Shown: positions 1 through 9,156, counted from the first letter of the stretch. The stretch is 64,000 nucleotides of DNA from Citrobacter amalonaticus (GCF_018323885.1 NZ_AP024585.1:310001-374000), one strand, 5' to 3'. Notes: generated from the letters alone by a model not told the origin. Program-made: numbers and translations.

Positions 1-999
1 CACCTGGAACCCTGCCTTGTCCAGATAGCCATAAAATTTCTCTGCGCTGTAGAAACGGCTGTTGCCGTTCGCCATGCAGGTAAAATAAAGCGAAGACGCA
101 TTCAAACTGAATGAGGCGGCTTCAAAACGCTGCGCATCCCAGAACAGCTCCATAATGCACAGTCTTGCGCCGGGTTTCATCACACGGGCAACCTTGCTGA
201 GCATGGCGACAATTTGCTCCGGTGAAAAACAGTCAAGAAATTGACTCATCCACCAGATATCGGCCTCAGTGGGTAAAGGCGCATCGCCAAGCATATCCAC
301 CGCATGAAAACCGATGCGATCGGATAATCCTGCATTTTCGATATTTTCGCGGGCAAGTGCAATTTGTTGTGGCAAATCTAATAACGTTATCGCGATATTT
401 TCGTCGAATTGACTACAGCGTATTGCCCATTTTCCCGTATTTCCGCCTACATCGTACAGGGTTGCAGGACAACTGGCGAATACATGCGGTAATGCGGCGT
501 CAAACGCCCCATCAGAATAGTAATGATCGAAGGCGAACCAACTTTCACGCGCGGACGGCGGTAATTGCGACAATGCCGGATAAATAGTTGGCCAGTCGCC
601 AAACACTTTTAACCCGGACGGTTTTCCTTCTTTCAGAGCATTCTCTAAAAAGAACAATCCCTGATAACAGACGTCGTGGGTGAAATCCATATTCACGCGA
701 GTCATCGTGTCATGCAAAAGGAAATGTCCGATTTTCGCCAGATAATAGCGTCCCGCTTTATGGGTGATGATGCGTCCGCTTAATCCCATATCCAGCAAGA
801 CACCGACTGCATATTCGTTAACGTGACTGTTTTCGGTGATCTCTTCCAGTGTTGCACCCTGTTTTCCCTGGCGGTCAAGATACGCCAGCACATCAGCATT
901 TCGCAGGCAAAGTGCGGTTTGAAACAGCATGGGGGCGAAGGCGATACGCTGCGCTTCCGTGATCGCATCCAGTGCGCTGAGGGAGTCCTGTTCGTACAT
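1..999 (-). CDS. SAM-dependent methyltransferase, partial (3' end beyond left edge)
   Basis: An open leftward frame of 333 codons starts at ATG 999-997 and is still open at base 1. An in-frame TAA lies 18 bases upstream of the ATG, so the start is well fixed, although its ribosome site is weak. The N-terminal half (about residues 1-110) looks like the winged-helix dimerisation part of plant-type O-methyltransferases. The SAM-binding motif I, DVGGNTG, is at residues 183-189, followed by an acidic LLDLP strand at 207-210 and a post-motif MKPGARL near 275-280. It is the second gene of a leftward pair after the lipoprotein at 1457-1068. In other enterics, aryl-polyene clusters sit next to yhhT/acpT and contain such a methyltransferase; that link is inference. 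Confidence 0.8.
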   Translation of the reverse strand, partial: MYEQDSLSALDAITEAQRIAFAPMLFQTALCLRNADVLAYLDRQGKQGATLEEITENSHVNEYAVGVLLDMGLSGRIITHKAGRYYLAKIGHFLLHDTMTRVNMDFTHDVCYQGLFFLENALKEGKPSGLKVFGDWPTIYPALSQLPPSARESWFAFDHYYSDGAFDAALPHVFASCPATLYDVGGNTGKWAIRCSQFDENIAITLLDLPQQIALARENIENAGLSDRIGFHAVDMLGDAPLPTEADIWWMSQFLDCFSPEQIVAMLSKVARVMKPGARLCIMELFWDAQRFEAASFSLNASSLYFTCMANGNSRFYSAEKFYGYLDKAGFQV

Positions 1000-1067
1000 A
1001 GCGAGTACAACCTGTTAAAAGACAAAAAGAGGTTATCGGGCCGCAAACGACCCGACTTTAGGAGATA

Positions 1068-1457
1068 TTACAGACCCGCACCCGCAGACAGGTTCAACTG
1101 AATATCTTTATCCAGGTTACGGACCCAACGGTTGTAGTTTTTATGAATTTTACCGCCAGAAGCCTGCAGGTTGAAGCTGCTGTCGTATTTGATATCGTAG
1201 CTGGAGGCGGTGTAGGTAATACGCACTTCTGCAACGTGGTCGCGAGACTGCTGACGCGCTTTGATCACGCCCGGACCCGCTTCCGTCATGATCCATTTAC
1301 GCTGAACGCCTGCTTTCAGGATCGCGTTTTTCACCTGATCCTGAGTATGGCCTGCGGTCACCGAAGAGTGCACCTGATCGATGGGGGCAGTACGCGCACA
1401 ACCTGCCAGCGCACCGACAACGGCAATCGCCGCAAACCACTTAATGTATTGTTTCAT
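1068..1457 (-). CDS. Small predicted lipoprotein
   Basis: This is a 129-residue protein with a lipoprotein signal: a short positive N-terminus, a hydrophobic stretch and a lipobox LAGC with the acylated cysteine at residue 20. The mature part is basic and has no enzyme motif that I recognise. It is probably anchored in the envelope. The ATG at 1457 is preceded by a good purine-rich site (AGGGAG on the minus strand). It is followed 68 bases later by the methyltransferase gene in the same direction, so the two may be co-transcribed. A small lipoprotein also borders aryl-polyene type clusters in other enterics. Function unknown. Confidence 0.75.
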   Translation of the reverse strand: MKQYIKWFAAIAVVGALAGCARTAPIDQVHSSVTAGHTQDQVKNAILKAGVQRKWIMTEAGPGVIKARQQSRDHVAEVRITYTASSYDIKYDSSFNLQASGGKIHKNYNRWVRNLDKDIQLNLSAGAGL

Positions 1458-1814
1458 GAAAACTCCCTATCAAAATTACTATTTATATTAACGTTGAATG
1501 CATTTCTGAATTGCGTTTTAGTTACAATGATACCGACTATTTTTAATGTTAACTTTGACGGGACACCGTGAAAATTCTGAAATTAATTCATGCAGGCTGA
1601 AGACGTTTATCTTCCGGATTATCATGGTATTAGTTAATTTTCACTTAAATTAAATTGTCGATACCATTTAATTTGAATTAAATGCACTGCGGAAAAACCT
1701 GGAACTCATTTCGCGAAGGAAACCGCGCTTATTGAAACATCCAGGTAACAAAAGCGCGCCTTATAATACTTTCACCGGTAAGGGAATAAAACTACCCTGG
1801 TTGGTAGGGCGGGT
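1458..1814. other. AT-rich intergenic region with an inverted repeat
   Basis: This 357-base gap separates the lipoprotein gene from yhhT, both leftward, and should hold the promoter of the accessory locus. I see an inverted repeat with 9-base arms (AAATTAAAT at 1647-1655 and ATTTAATTT at 1666-1674, 10-base loop). A small stem lies just after the yhhT stop (CTACC 1792-1796, GGTAG 1803-1807) with only four T residues following on the minus strand, a weak terminator at best. No gene was found here. Confidence 0.4.
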
Positions 1815-2864
1815 TTATCCCGGTAATCGATTTTTCGGTCGCCCAGGGCCCAGTAATATTGCCAGTTTGCTGCCGCCCGTTGTGGTCTCCATCCAGATTT
1901 TACAGACGCTGGTCAGGGGAACGGAGAGCAACATCCCCACCGGGCCGAGCAACCAGCCCCAGATCAGTAAAGAAAGGAACACCACCAGCGTCGACATGCC
2001 CAGGCGATGCCCCATCATGCGCGGTTCAACCATGTTGCCCAATACCATATGGACCACCAGGAACAGCGCCCCCACCAGCACACACTCATAAACGCCGTTG
2101 AAAAGCAGCGCCTGAACCATCGGTGGAACGGCGGAAATCACCGAGCCAATATTGGGTACATAGTTCAGCAGGAACGCCAGCACTCCCCACATCAGGGCAA
2201 ACTGAATGTTCATCAGTTCCAGCCCCAACCAGACAATGACCCCGGTCCACAGGCTGAGCAGCGTTTTTAACGCCAGATAGTGAGAGACCCCCTTCAGCGC
2301 CCTGTGCAGTCCGGCGATGTGGATTTGCGGATTGTGCAGTGCAAAACGCATTTTGTAGGGCACATGGCGGACCTCAAACAACATAAAGACAACCGTCATC
2401 ACCAACAACACAACGCTGGCCATCGCCCCCGAGAGGCCGGTCATCAGCGTGGTGGTGAAGGTGACAATTTTCTCCGAATCCATGCGTTGCAACATGCGCT
2501 CTGGCGACATATGCAGATTCAGAAATGGCATCATATCTTGCAGATACAAAAGCTTACGTGTCAGCTCCTTGTTGTATTTCGGCAGCATGGCAATAAATTC
2601 ATTCACCGAGGCCGCCAGCACGCCAATCAGCGCGGTGAGCACGAACAGCATCACGACCATCACAATGGTGATCGCCACCGGGCGTTTCACTCCCCGCCGG
2701 ATAAACCAGGTGACCAGTGGATTGAGGACAATGGCGAAAAAGAGCGCCAGTAATAGTTGCACAATGATATCTGCGGCGGCGTGGATCCCGGCGAGAATGA
2801 CGACCAGCGAGGCCAGTTTGAGCAGAATATGTAGACCGGCTTTGTCGGGTTGAGGGGTTGTCAT
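1815..2864 (-). CDS. yhhT: YhhT, AI-2E family (UPF0118) inner-membrane permease
   Basis: The 349-residue protein has the same length and nearly the same sequence as E. coli YhhT, a member of the AI-2 exporter/TqsA superfamily. Hydrophobic segments occur near residues 13-60, 67-90, 150-165, 200-270 and 285-325, fitting a seven- to eight-helix polytopic protein. The family motif LNYVPNIG is near residue 235. The transported substrate of YhhT is not established. It is transcribed leftward and divergent from yhhS, with 130 bases between the start codons. Confidence 0.93.
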   Translation of the reverse strand: MTTPQPDKAGLHILLKLASLVVILAGIHAAADIIVQLLLALFFAIVLNPLVTWFIRRGVKRPVAITIVMVVMLFVLTALIGVLAASVNEFIAMLPKYNKELTRKLLYLQDMMPFLNLHMSPERMLQRMDSEKIVTFTTTLMTGLSGAMASVVLLVMTVVFMLFEVRHVPYKMRFALHNPQIHIAGLHRALKGVSHYLALKTLLSLWTGVIVWLGLELMNIQFALMWGVLAFLLNYVPNIGSVISAVPPMVQALLFNGVYECVLVGALFLVVHMVLGNMVEPRMMGHRLGMSTLVVFLSLLIWGWLLGPVGMLLSVPLTSVCKIWMETTTGGSKLAILLGPGRPKNRLPG

Positions 2865-2994
2865 GTTTACATCCTTTTTTGATTTTCATTAAGTGTAGCG
2901 GCTCGCTGGCTGCCGATATTCCTAATCTGGCTGCTGATTTTCCCGGCGTGGCGTGGTAGAAATGAAACATTGTTGTAAAAACGTGGTGATCCCC

Positions 2995-4212
2995 ATGCCC
3001 GAACCCGTCGCTGAACCGGCGCTTACTGGATTGCGCCTCAATCTGCGCATTGTTTCTGTTGTGATGTTCAACTGTGCCAGCTACCTGACCATCGGCCTGC
3101 CGCTCGCGGTTTTGCCTGGCTATGTGCATGATGTTATGGGGTTTAGCGCCTTCTGGGCGGGGCTGGTCATCAGCCTGCAATACTTCGCGACTTTGCTCAG
3201 TCGCCCTCATGCCGGACGCTATGCTGATCTGCTCGGGCCAAAAAAGATTGTGGTTTTTGGCCTGTGCGGCTGTTTTCTCAGCGGGGCGGGCTATTTTCTG
3301 GCAGGAAGCGCCAGTAGCTGGCCGGTTGTCAGTTTGCTGCTGCTGTGTCTGGGCCGCGTGATTCTGGGGATTGGACAGAGTTTCGCCGGGACCGGCTCGA
3401 CGCTATGGGGTGTTGGCGTGGTGGGCTCGTTGCACATCGGGCGGGTGATTTCCTGGAACGGTATTGTGACTTACGGGGCGATGGCGGTCGGCGCGCCGCT
3501 CGGCGTGCTGTTTTACCGTTGGGGCGGACTACAGGGATTAGCGCTGATTATCATGGGTATCGCGCTGCTGGCCATTTTGTTAGCGATTCCGCGCCCTGCG
3601 GTGAAAGCGAGCAAAGGGAAGCCTTTGCCGTTTCGCGCGGTGCTTGGACGCGTCTGGCTATACGGAATGGCCCTGGCGCTGGCCTCGGCGGGTTTCGGGG
3701 TGATAGCCACCTTTATCACGCTGTTCTATGACGCCAAAGGCTGGGATGGCGCGGCATTCGCGCTCACCCTGTTTAGCTGTGCGTTTGTCGGAACGCGTTT
3801 GCTGTTTCCCAACGGCATCAATCGCCTGGGCGGTCTGAATGTGGCGATGATCTGCTTTAGCGTCGAGATAGTCGGACTGCTGCTTGTGGGAGTGGCGATG
3901 ATGCCGTGGATGGCAAAAATCGGTGTGCTGCTGACAGGAATGGGTTTTTCGCTGGTCTTCCCGGCGCTTGGCGTGGTGGCGGTCAAAGCGGTGCCGCAGC
4001 AGAATCAGGGCTCGGCGCTGGCGACGTATACGGTGTTTATGGATCTGTCGCTGGGGGTGACGGGACCGTTGGCTGGGCTGGTGATGACCTGGGCTGGCGT
4101 GCCGGTCATTTACCTGGCGGCGGCAGGGCTGGTGGCGGTTGCGTTGCTGCTAACCTGGCGGTTAAAAAAACGGCCTCTGCAGGAATCGCCAGAGGCCGTC
4201 TCGTCGTCCTGA
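2995..4212 (+). CDS. yhhS: YhhS, major facilitator superfamily transporter
   Basis: This MFS permease has about 12 hydrophobic segments. The ATG at 2995 gives 405 residues and the N-terminus MPEPV, identical in length to E. coli YhhS; a GTG at 2953 in the same frame would add 14 residues unlike the family, so I rejected it. The cytoplasmic loop 2-3 carries a GRYADLLGPKK signature (about residues 75-85), typical of MFS proteins. E. coli YhhS has been linked to export of sugars or arabinose in overexpression work; the true substrate is uncertain. It is convergent with dcrB, 3 bases apart, and its last codons encode the dcrB terminator. Confidence 0.93.
   Translation: MPEPVAEPALTGLRLNLRIVSVVMFNCASYLTIGLPLAVLPGYVHDVMGFSAFWAGLVISLQYFATLLSRPHAGRYADLLGPKKIVVFGLCGCFLSGAGYFLAGSASSWPVVSLLLLCLGRVILGIGQSFAGTGSTLWGVGVVGSLHIGRVISWNGIVTYGAMAVGAPLGVLFYRWGGLQGLALIIMGIALLAILLAIPRPAVKASKGKPLPFRAVLGRVWLYGMALALASAGFGVIATFITLFYDAKGWDGAAFALTLFSCAFVGTRLLFPNGINRLGGLNVAMICFSVEIVGLLLVGVAMMPWMAKIGVLLTGMGFSLVFPALGVVAVKAVPQQNQGSALATYTVFMDLSLGVTGPLAGLVMTWAGVPVIYLAAAGLVAVALLLTWRLKKRPLQESPEAVSSS
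4164..4198 (-). terminator. dcrB terminator lying inside the yhhS 3' end
   Basis: A perfect 9-base stem (CGGCCTCTG 4171-4179 and CAGAGGCCG 4190-4198) is followed on the minus strand by seven T residues (4170-4164). This is a standard intrinsic terminator for leftward dcrB. It sits inside the last 16 codons of yhhS. Confidence 0.8.
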
Positions 4213-4215
4213 TGG

Positions 4216-4773
4216 TTACTGAATAACCAGCGTATTGATGATGTTTTCAGCGGCCGTCTGCGCTTTCTGCTGGTCGTCCGCTGGCAGCGTAATTTGCAGA
4301 GTCAGCAGTTGGTTATCGACTTTTCCCAGCACCACAGAAGAGTAAGCGGTCTGGCCTTTCGCCGAGATGATGCTGTCTAACTGTTGCAGCGTGTGACCTT
4401 TCAGCTCGATGGATTTGTTGGTCACCACCTGCAACTGCGGGTCACGGCTGCGCTGCTGATCTTCAAGGCGTTTTGCCAGCACGGACAGCTCTTCGTTGGT
4501 GTTATCACCGACGATGACAATCACCGCTTTCTGGCCGGTCGCGTCAGAGTAGACGTGCATATTGTTGGCCTGCGTACCCAGCTTGCCACTCTGGTCCGTC
4601 ATATCTGCCGGCAGTGAGAAACTCAGTTTGCCATCCAGCAGAGAAACCGGCTGACCGGTTGCGTTGCTTTCTGCCGCCGTGCCTTCTGCCGGCGCTTTTG
4701 TATCACTATTATCACAGGCCGCCAGCCCCATAACCAGCAGGCCAATACCGACATATTTAACCAGATTACGCAT
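4216..4773 (-). CDS. dcrB: DcrB, envelope lipoprotein
   Basis: The 185-residue protein matches E. coli DcrB end to end. The signal has a lipobox GLAAC with cysteine 20 as the acylation site, followed by an Ala/Asp-rich linker to about residue 45 and a compact folded domain (Mog1p/PsbP-like in the family). DcrB is needed for phage C1 and C6 DNA entry and for envelope lipoprotein maturation together with YciB in E. coli. It is followed by its own terminator and preceded by the divergent 78-base gap to yhhQ, which is also leftward, so co-transcription with yhhQ is possible. Confidence 0.93.
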   Translation of the reverse strand: MRNLVKYVGIGLLVMGLAACDNSDTKAPAEGTAAESNATGQPVSLLDGKLSFSLPADMTDQSGKLGTQANNMHVYSDATGQKAVIVIVGDNTNEELSVLAKRLEDQQRSRDPQLQVVTNKSIELKGHTLQQLDSIISAKGQTAYSSVVLGKVDNQLLTLQITLPADDQQKAQTAAENIINTLVIQ

Positions 4774-4850
4774 TGACTTCTTCCTTTCGATAAACGGCCA
4801 TAACGGCGCATCCGTTCATCTTATCACAACCCGGAAAAGGAACCTTTAGC

Positions 4851-5516
4851 TCAACTTGTCTGCATCGCCGGGATTTCAGATTTATCTGCCAGTTTTTTCA
4901 GCAACATATTCAGCAATACGCCATACATCGGCAGGAAGAACAGGATGCTGATCAGCACTTTGAAACAGTAATCGACGATGGCGATTTCCATCCAGTGCTC
5001 GGCCATGAAGGCATCCGGACTGCGCCAGAAGGCAATGAAGAAAAAGGCAAGGGTATCGCTGACGTTGCCAAACAGCGTTGAGGCGGTCGGGGCCATCCAC
5101 CAGCGGCGGTTCTGTCGCAGGCCGTTAAAGACATGCACATCGAGAATTTGTCCCAGTGCGTAGGCCATAAAGCTGGCGACTGCGATACGGGCGACAAACA
5201 GATTGAAGTGCATCAGTGCCCCGAATCCCTGCCAGGATCCCATATAGAACAGCGACGAAATCACATAAGAGATCAGCAACGCTGGCATCATCACCGCAAA
5301 GATAATTCGACGGGCCAATGGCGCGCCAAAAATGCGCACGGTCAGATCGGTAGCGAGGAAAATAAACGGAAAGCTAAACGCACCCCATGTGGTATGGAAA
5401 CCAAAAATGGAGACCGGGAGCTGGACCAGATAGTTACTGGAGGTGATCACCAGCAGATGGAATAGCGATAGCCAGAACAACGCTTTTACGCGCTGCGATT
5501 GTGTGAACGGAGCCAT
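4851..5516 (-). CDS. yhhQ: YhhQ, queuosine precursor transporter
   Basis: The 221-residue inner-membrane protein has six hydrophobic segments and is nearly identical to E. coli YhhQ, the importer of the queuosine precursors preQ0 and preQ1 (QPTR/VUT family). The family stretch TDLTVRIFGAPLARR is at about residues 55-70, and NVSDTLAFF near 151-159. I looked upstream for a preQ1 riboswitch and saw no convincing aptamer; instead the 5' region holds a small palindromic repeat. Confidence 0.92.
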   Translation of the reverse strand: MAPFTQSQRVKALFWLSLFHLLVITSSNYLVQLPVSIFGFHTTWGAFSFPFIFLATDLTVRIFGAPLARRIIFAVMMPALLISYVISSLFYMGSWQGFGALMHFNLFVARIAVASFMAYALGQILDVHVFNGLRQNRRWWMAPTASTLFGNVSDTLAFFFIAFWRSPDAFMAEHWMEIAIVDYCFKVLISILFFLPMYGVLLNMLLKKLADKSEIPAMQTS

Positions 5517-5594
5517 ATTGTACCTTTTTAATTGATGATTGGGGTGAGGGAACCCAATTCGTGCCAGATGCTATTTTACTTGCCATTTTGCTCT

Positions 5595-5650
5595 CGGGCA
5601 GTGCTCGCGCTCCTCACGTACGACGTGTACGCTCCGGGCGCTGTGCGCTG
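5595..5650. repeat. Interspersed palindromic repeat, copy A (upstream of yhhQ)
   Basis: The core TCACGTAC at 5603-5610 is mirrored by GTACGCTCCGG at 5616-5626 around a 5-base centre, inside GC-rich flanks (AGTGCTCG before, GCGCTGTGCGC after). The same core and flanks recur before yhhX (about 31731-31785), and a variant core recurs after livJ (17669-17700). It may belong to the box-C type small repeats of enterics. Within the 306-base yhhQ-tusA gap nothing else but the divergent promoters is expected. Confidence 0.6.
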
Positions 5651-5822
5651 ACCTTAAACAAACTGATGGCGCCTATAACGCGTCTTCCTTTTTTCAGGCC
5701 GCCGCATAATACTGCTTTGCGGTGGCATTGCAATGGCTATTTTTCACGCAATCGTTAACCTGATTGGCTTACTTCCGAACTGAGCGTAAACTACAGCCGT
5801 TTTTTTAGTGAATGAGACCACG

Positions 5823-6068
5823 ATGAGCGATCTGTTTTCCTCTCCCGACCATACTCTTGATGCCCAGGGGCTCCGCTGCCCGGAACCGGTGATGATGGTG
5901 CGTAAAACCGTACGTAACATGCAGACCGGCGAAACGCTGCTGATTGTGGCGGACGATCCGGCGACCACCCGCGACATTCCCGGCTTCTGTACGTTTATGG
6001 AGCATGAGCTGGTGGCAAAAGAGACCGACTCCCTGCCGTACCGCTATCTGGTGCGTAAAGGCCAGTGA
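5823..6068 (+). CDS. tusA: TusA, sulfur-carrier protein
   Basis: This 81-residue protein accepts persulfide sulfur from IscS and passes it to TusBCD for 2-thiolation of tRNA wobble uridine; it also feeds molybdopterin synthesis. The catalytic cysteine is Cys19 in the CPEP motif near the N-terminus. The ATG at 5823 gives the E. coli length; a GTG at 5808 in the same frame adds five residues and has no better ribosome site. A REP element follows the stop codon. Confidence 0.95.
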   Translation: MSDLFSSPDHTLDAQGLRCPEPVMMVRKTVRNMQTGETLLIVADDPATTRDIPGFCTFMEHELVAKETDSLPYRYLVRKGQ

Positions 6069-6076
6069 TCTTGTTA

Positions 6077-6105
6077 TGCCGGATAAGCGTTAGCGCCATC
6101 CGGCA
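6077..6105. repeat. REP element between tusA and zntA
   Basis: An imperfect hairpin with TGCCGGAT and ATCCGGCA arms around AAGCGTTAGCGCC is a typical enteric REP (PU) unit. It lies between the convergent genes tusA and zntA and may act as a 3' mRNA stabiliser for both. Confidence 0.8.
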
Positions 6106-6113
6106 AAAACACG

Positions 6114-8312
6114 TTACCCTTTACGTAACAACCGCAGCGCGTTAGCGGTAACCAGCACCGTTGCCCCGGTATCCGCCAGCACCGCCAGCCACAGACCGGT
6201 CATTCCGAGCAGCGTGGTGACAAGAAATATCCCCTTCAGTCCCAGCGCAATGGTGATGTTCTGACGGATATTGGCGTGGGTCGCACGCGCCAGTTGGATC
6301 ATCTGCACCAGCCCGGTAAGGCGGTTATGCGTCAGTGCGGCGTCCGCCGTTTCCAGCGCCACATCGGTGCCGCTACCCATCGCGATCCCGATAGCGGCGG
6401 CCTTCATCGCCGGCGCATCGTTAATGCCATCCCCCACCATTGCCAGCGGCGACTGTTGATTGAGCGTGGTGACCGCCTTCACTTTATCTTCCGGTAGCAG
6501 CCCGGCGTTATACGTCAGACCCAGCTCGCCAGCAATGGCGGCTGCCGCGCGCGGGTTATCGCCAGTCAGGATCACGCCGTTCACGCCCAGCGCATTCAGT
6601 TCGCGGATGGCGGAACGGGCATCGTCGCGTAGCGTATCCTGCAGGGCGATGACGCCGATCACGGTCTCATTGCGCAGGACCAGAACGACCGTCTGCCCGG
6701 CGCTTTCAAGCTGGTTAATCTCTCCGGCAAAGGCGTCGGCAGGACGTTTCCCGGCAGCGCAAATCAGAACGCTTTCGCCATTCACCTGCGCTTCAATCCC
6801 TGACCCTACCAGCGCCCGTTGCCCCTCGGCGGATGGGATCGTCAGCCCTGCGGTTTGTGCTTCGCGCACAATGGCCTGCGCCAGTGGATGCGTTGCGCCT
6901 TGCTCGACAGCCGCTGCCAGCGCCAGCAGTTCAGACTCACTGACGCCGGTGGCCGGATGAATTGCCGTGACGCGCGGTTTCCCGACGGTCAACGTCCCGG
7001 TTTTATCAAAGGCGACCTGGGTGATACGGCCCAACTGTTCCAGCGCCGCGCCGCCTTTAATCAATGCCCCGCGACGAGCTGCTGCCGCCAGTCCAGAAGT
7101 GATGGCTGCCGGTGTAGAGATGACCAGCGCACACGGACAGCCGATTAGCAGCAGCGTTAACCCTTTATAAATCCACTCCTGCCAGGATCCCGCGAACAGC
7201 AGCGGCGGGACGAGCGTCACCAGCAGGGCGATGGCCATAATCGCCGGCGTATAAATTCGGCTGAAGCGGTCGATAAAACGCTCGATTGGCGCACGACGCT
7301 CCTCGGCCTCTTCGATTAACTTCAGAATGCGGTCAATCGCGCTGGCACCCGGTTCAGAGAGCACTTCCAGCGTGACGAGACGGTCCACGCTGGTCGCCCC
7401 CGCCGGGACTTTTTCACCGGTGGCGCGTTCCACCGGGATCGATTCTCCCGTCAACGCACTCTCATCAAAACTGGCAAAACCAGAGACCAGTTTACCGTCG
7501 GCAGGGAGACGTCCCCCGGCAGCGACTTCAATGATGTCGCCCGGTTGCAGCGTGTTGATCGCCACCTCTTCGCGTACGCCGTCGCGCAGACGTGTCGCGG
7601 TTTCCGGTTTCAGCGCCATCAGCGCGCTGACCCCTTTGCGGGCGCGACTGGCGGCCCAGCCTTCGAGGCGTTCGCCAATCAGGAACAGCAGCAATACCAT
7701 CGCCGCTTCTGCTGTGGCACCGATGAACAGCGCCCCGATAGCCGCGACGCTCATCAGCGTTTCAATGGCAAACCAACTGCCGGTTTTTATCAGCCGTAGC
7801 GCCTGGCGGGCAATCGGGAACAGGCCGACCAGCGTCGTGGCGATAAATGCCAGTTGGCCGAACGGATGGTTGAACTGCTCCAGCCCCCAACTGAGCGCCA
7901 TCATGACGAGAAGCGTGAGCAGCGGCAGGTTCTCTTTAAAGCGGGATTCAGGCGTTTCTTCCTTCGCCTGTTCATCGCGTAGGGTGTAACCCGCTTTTTG
8001 CACCGCATGCTCGATTTGCTGGCGTAGATCGCCGTTGCTGTCGACGACCAGTTTCTCGGTGGCAAACAGCACCTGAACCTGGTTGACGCCGCTGACCTGG
8101 CGCACCGCGTTTTCTACTTTGCGGGCGCAGGCGGCGCAGTCCATCCCGGATACTTTCCAGCTATAGCGGGTGCCTTTTACCGTTTCAACAACAGGTTCAG
8201 GGGCTGAGCATGCGCCTTCGCAGCAGCAGTCATCGGGCTTCTGCGGCGTGGGAGCTGGCTTGAAAGATGAAAATTGTGGGGCTTTTTTGCCATTGTGAGC
8301 AGGTATCGACAT
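6114..8312 (-). CDS. zntA: ZntA, Zn(II)/Cd(II)/Pb(II)-exporting P1B-type ATPase
   Basis: At 732 residues it equals E. coli ZntA. It pumps Zn, Cd and Pb out of the cytoplasm using ATP. Seen in order: a Cys-rich N-terminal tail (CCCEGAC near residues 29-35), the metal-binding domain motif GMDCAAC (about 56-62), the TGES actuator motif, the membrane CPC motif in GCPCALVIST (about 391-395), the phosphorylation motif DKTGT (Asp about 436), the TGDNP motif and GDGINDAPA. Its promoter has a ZntR-type operator with a 20-base spacer. It is convergent with tusA. Confidence 0.97.
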   Translation of the reverse strand: MSIPAHNGKKAPQFSSFKPAPTPQKPDDCCCEGACSAPEPVVETVKGTRYSWKVSGMDCAACARKVENAVRQVSGVNQVQVLFATEKLVVDSNGDLRQQIEHAVQKAGYTLRDEQAKEETPESRFKENLPLLTLLVMMALSWGLEQFNHPFGQLAFIATTLVGLFPIARQALRLIKTGSWFAIETLMSVAAIGALFIGATAEAAMVLLLFLIGERLEGWAASRARKGVSALMALKPETATRLRDGVREEVAINTLQPGDIIEVAAGGRLPADGKLVSGFASFDESALTGESIPVERATGEKVPAGATSVDRLVTLEVLSEPGASAIDRILKLIEEAEERRAPIERFIDRFSRIYTPAIMAIALLVTLVPPLLFAGSWQEWIYKGLTLLLIGCPCALVISTPAAITSGLAAAARRGALIKGGAALEQLGRITQVAFDKTGTLTVGKPRVTAIHPATGVSESELLALAAAVEQGATHPLAQAIVREAQTAGLTIPSAEGQRALVGSGIEAQVNGESVLICAAGKRPADAFAGEINQLESAGQTVVLVLRNETVIGVIALQDTLRDDARSAIRELNALGVNGVILTGDNPRAAAAIAGELGLTYNAGLLPEDKVKAVTTLNQQSPLAMVGDGINDAPAMKAAAIGIAMGSGTDVALETADAALTHNRLTGLVQMIQLARATHANIRQNITIALGLKGIFLVTTLLGMTGLWLAVLADTGATVLVTANALRLLRKG

Positions 8313-8350
8313 GGCATCCTCCGGTTGATGATAATTTTCTCATTAACCGG

Positions 8351-8382
8351 AGGATACACTCTGGAGTCGACTCCAGAGTCAA
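8351..8382 (-). promoter_or_regulatory. zntA promoter with ZntR operator
   Basis: On the minus strand a -35 box TTGACT (8382-8377) and a -10 box TATCCT (8356-8351) are 20 bases apart, the stretched spacing used by MerR-family activators. The spacer contains a perfect 22-base palindrome at 8358-8379 (arm ACTCTGGAGTC). This is essentially the E. coli ZntR site, so Zn-loaded ZntR should activate zntA here. Confidence 0.95.
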
Positions 8383-8388
8383 GCGTTA

Positions 8389-9015
8389 TTAGAGATAAAG
8401 CGAGCGGACGATCAGGAAGTGTCCGGCAAAGTAGCAGGCGGCGGCGATAGCGTTGTCCGCGCGGAAACGACAGCGGTAATGACTGCCCAGCCAGACGATG
8501 TTGCCAATGAACAGCAGCGACGCGCCCAAAAACGCCGACAGCGCAGGTGCGGTGGGGCGGAAAAACCACAGCTCACCGGCTAACCAGACCATCACCAGCG
8601 TCATGGCGATAAAGGTACACACCGGCCAGCGCAGTTCTTCAAGGCGTGTCCAGATCACCGCAATCAGCAGCGCGCCCAGCACCATCAGCACCAGCGGTAG
8701 CGGCCAGAAGAAAGAGAGCGTCATCTGGCTGGCAAAATAGATGGTGTACAACAGGTGCGAGAGGAAAAAGGCGCCAATCGCATAGAGCAGTCGCTGACGC
8801 GGCAATAATGTTAGCGCATCGCCAACCAGTGAGGCGCAAAGACCGGCCAGCACCAGATAGCTCACGGCGTTGAACATCGGCGCCTGCCAGGCCAGTAACA
8901 GCAGGAGTAATAAGGTGACGGGTTTAAAGACCCAGCGTTGCCAGGCGGGTCCACGGTAGGAGGCATCCACAAATAACCATGCGGAAAGGCAGACAGCGAT
9001 AAACGACCAAAGCAT
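8389..9015 (-). CDS. yhhN: YhhN, TMEM86-type membrane protein
   Basis: The 208-residue protein is a close match to E. coli YhhN, with about eight hydrophobic segments across its length. The YhhN/TMEM86 family includes eukaryotic lysoplasmalogenases; activity of the bacterial protein is not established. Two tandem ATGs exist (9018 and 9015); the second is better placed 6 bases after AAGGA and gives the E. coli length. The gene ends 7 bases before the zntA -35 box, so zntA's promoter lies immediately downstream of yhhN. Confidence 0.9.
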   Translation of the reverse strand: MLWSFIAVCLSAWLFVDASYRGPAWQRWVFKPVTLLLLLLLAWQAPMFNAVSYLVLAGLCASLVGDALTLLPRQRLLYAIGAFFLSHLLYTIYFASQMTLSFFWPLPLVLMVLGALLIAVIWTRLEELRWPVCTFIAMTLVMVWLAGELWFFRPTAPALSAFLGASLLFIGNIVWLGSHYRCRFRADNAIAAACYFAGHFLIVRSLYL

Positions 9016-9156
9016 CATAGTTCCTTGAATTCGTTATTTTTTCGTAAGCGGTATGCTCACAACCCTGATGTTCAGTGTAGAGGCCGCGACCGCCTGATGA
9101 CAACACCATAACGGGCAGGGTATGCTTATTTCCGCATTTTCTGATGGGTTATCAAT

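Noticed and set aside
222-587. 121-codon rightward frame
   Set aside because: It is antisense to the methyltransferase frame, which has clear SAM motifs; basic, low-complexity shadow translation.
2599-3210. 203-codon leftward frame across the yhhT-yhhS gap
   Set aside because: It overlaps both yhhT and yhhS, which match known proteins over full length; an overlapping shadow frame.
5517-5822. preQ1 riboswitch upstream of yhhQ
   Set aside because: The function of YhhQ made this plausible, but no short pseudoknot aptamer with a conserved loop was seen; the structured part is the interspersed repeat.
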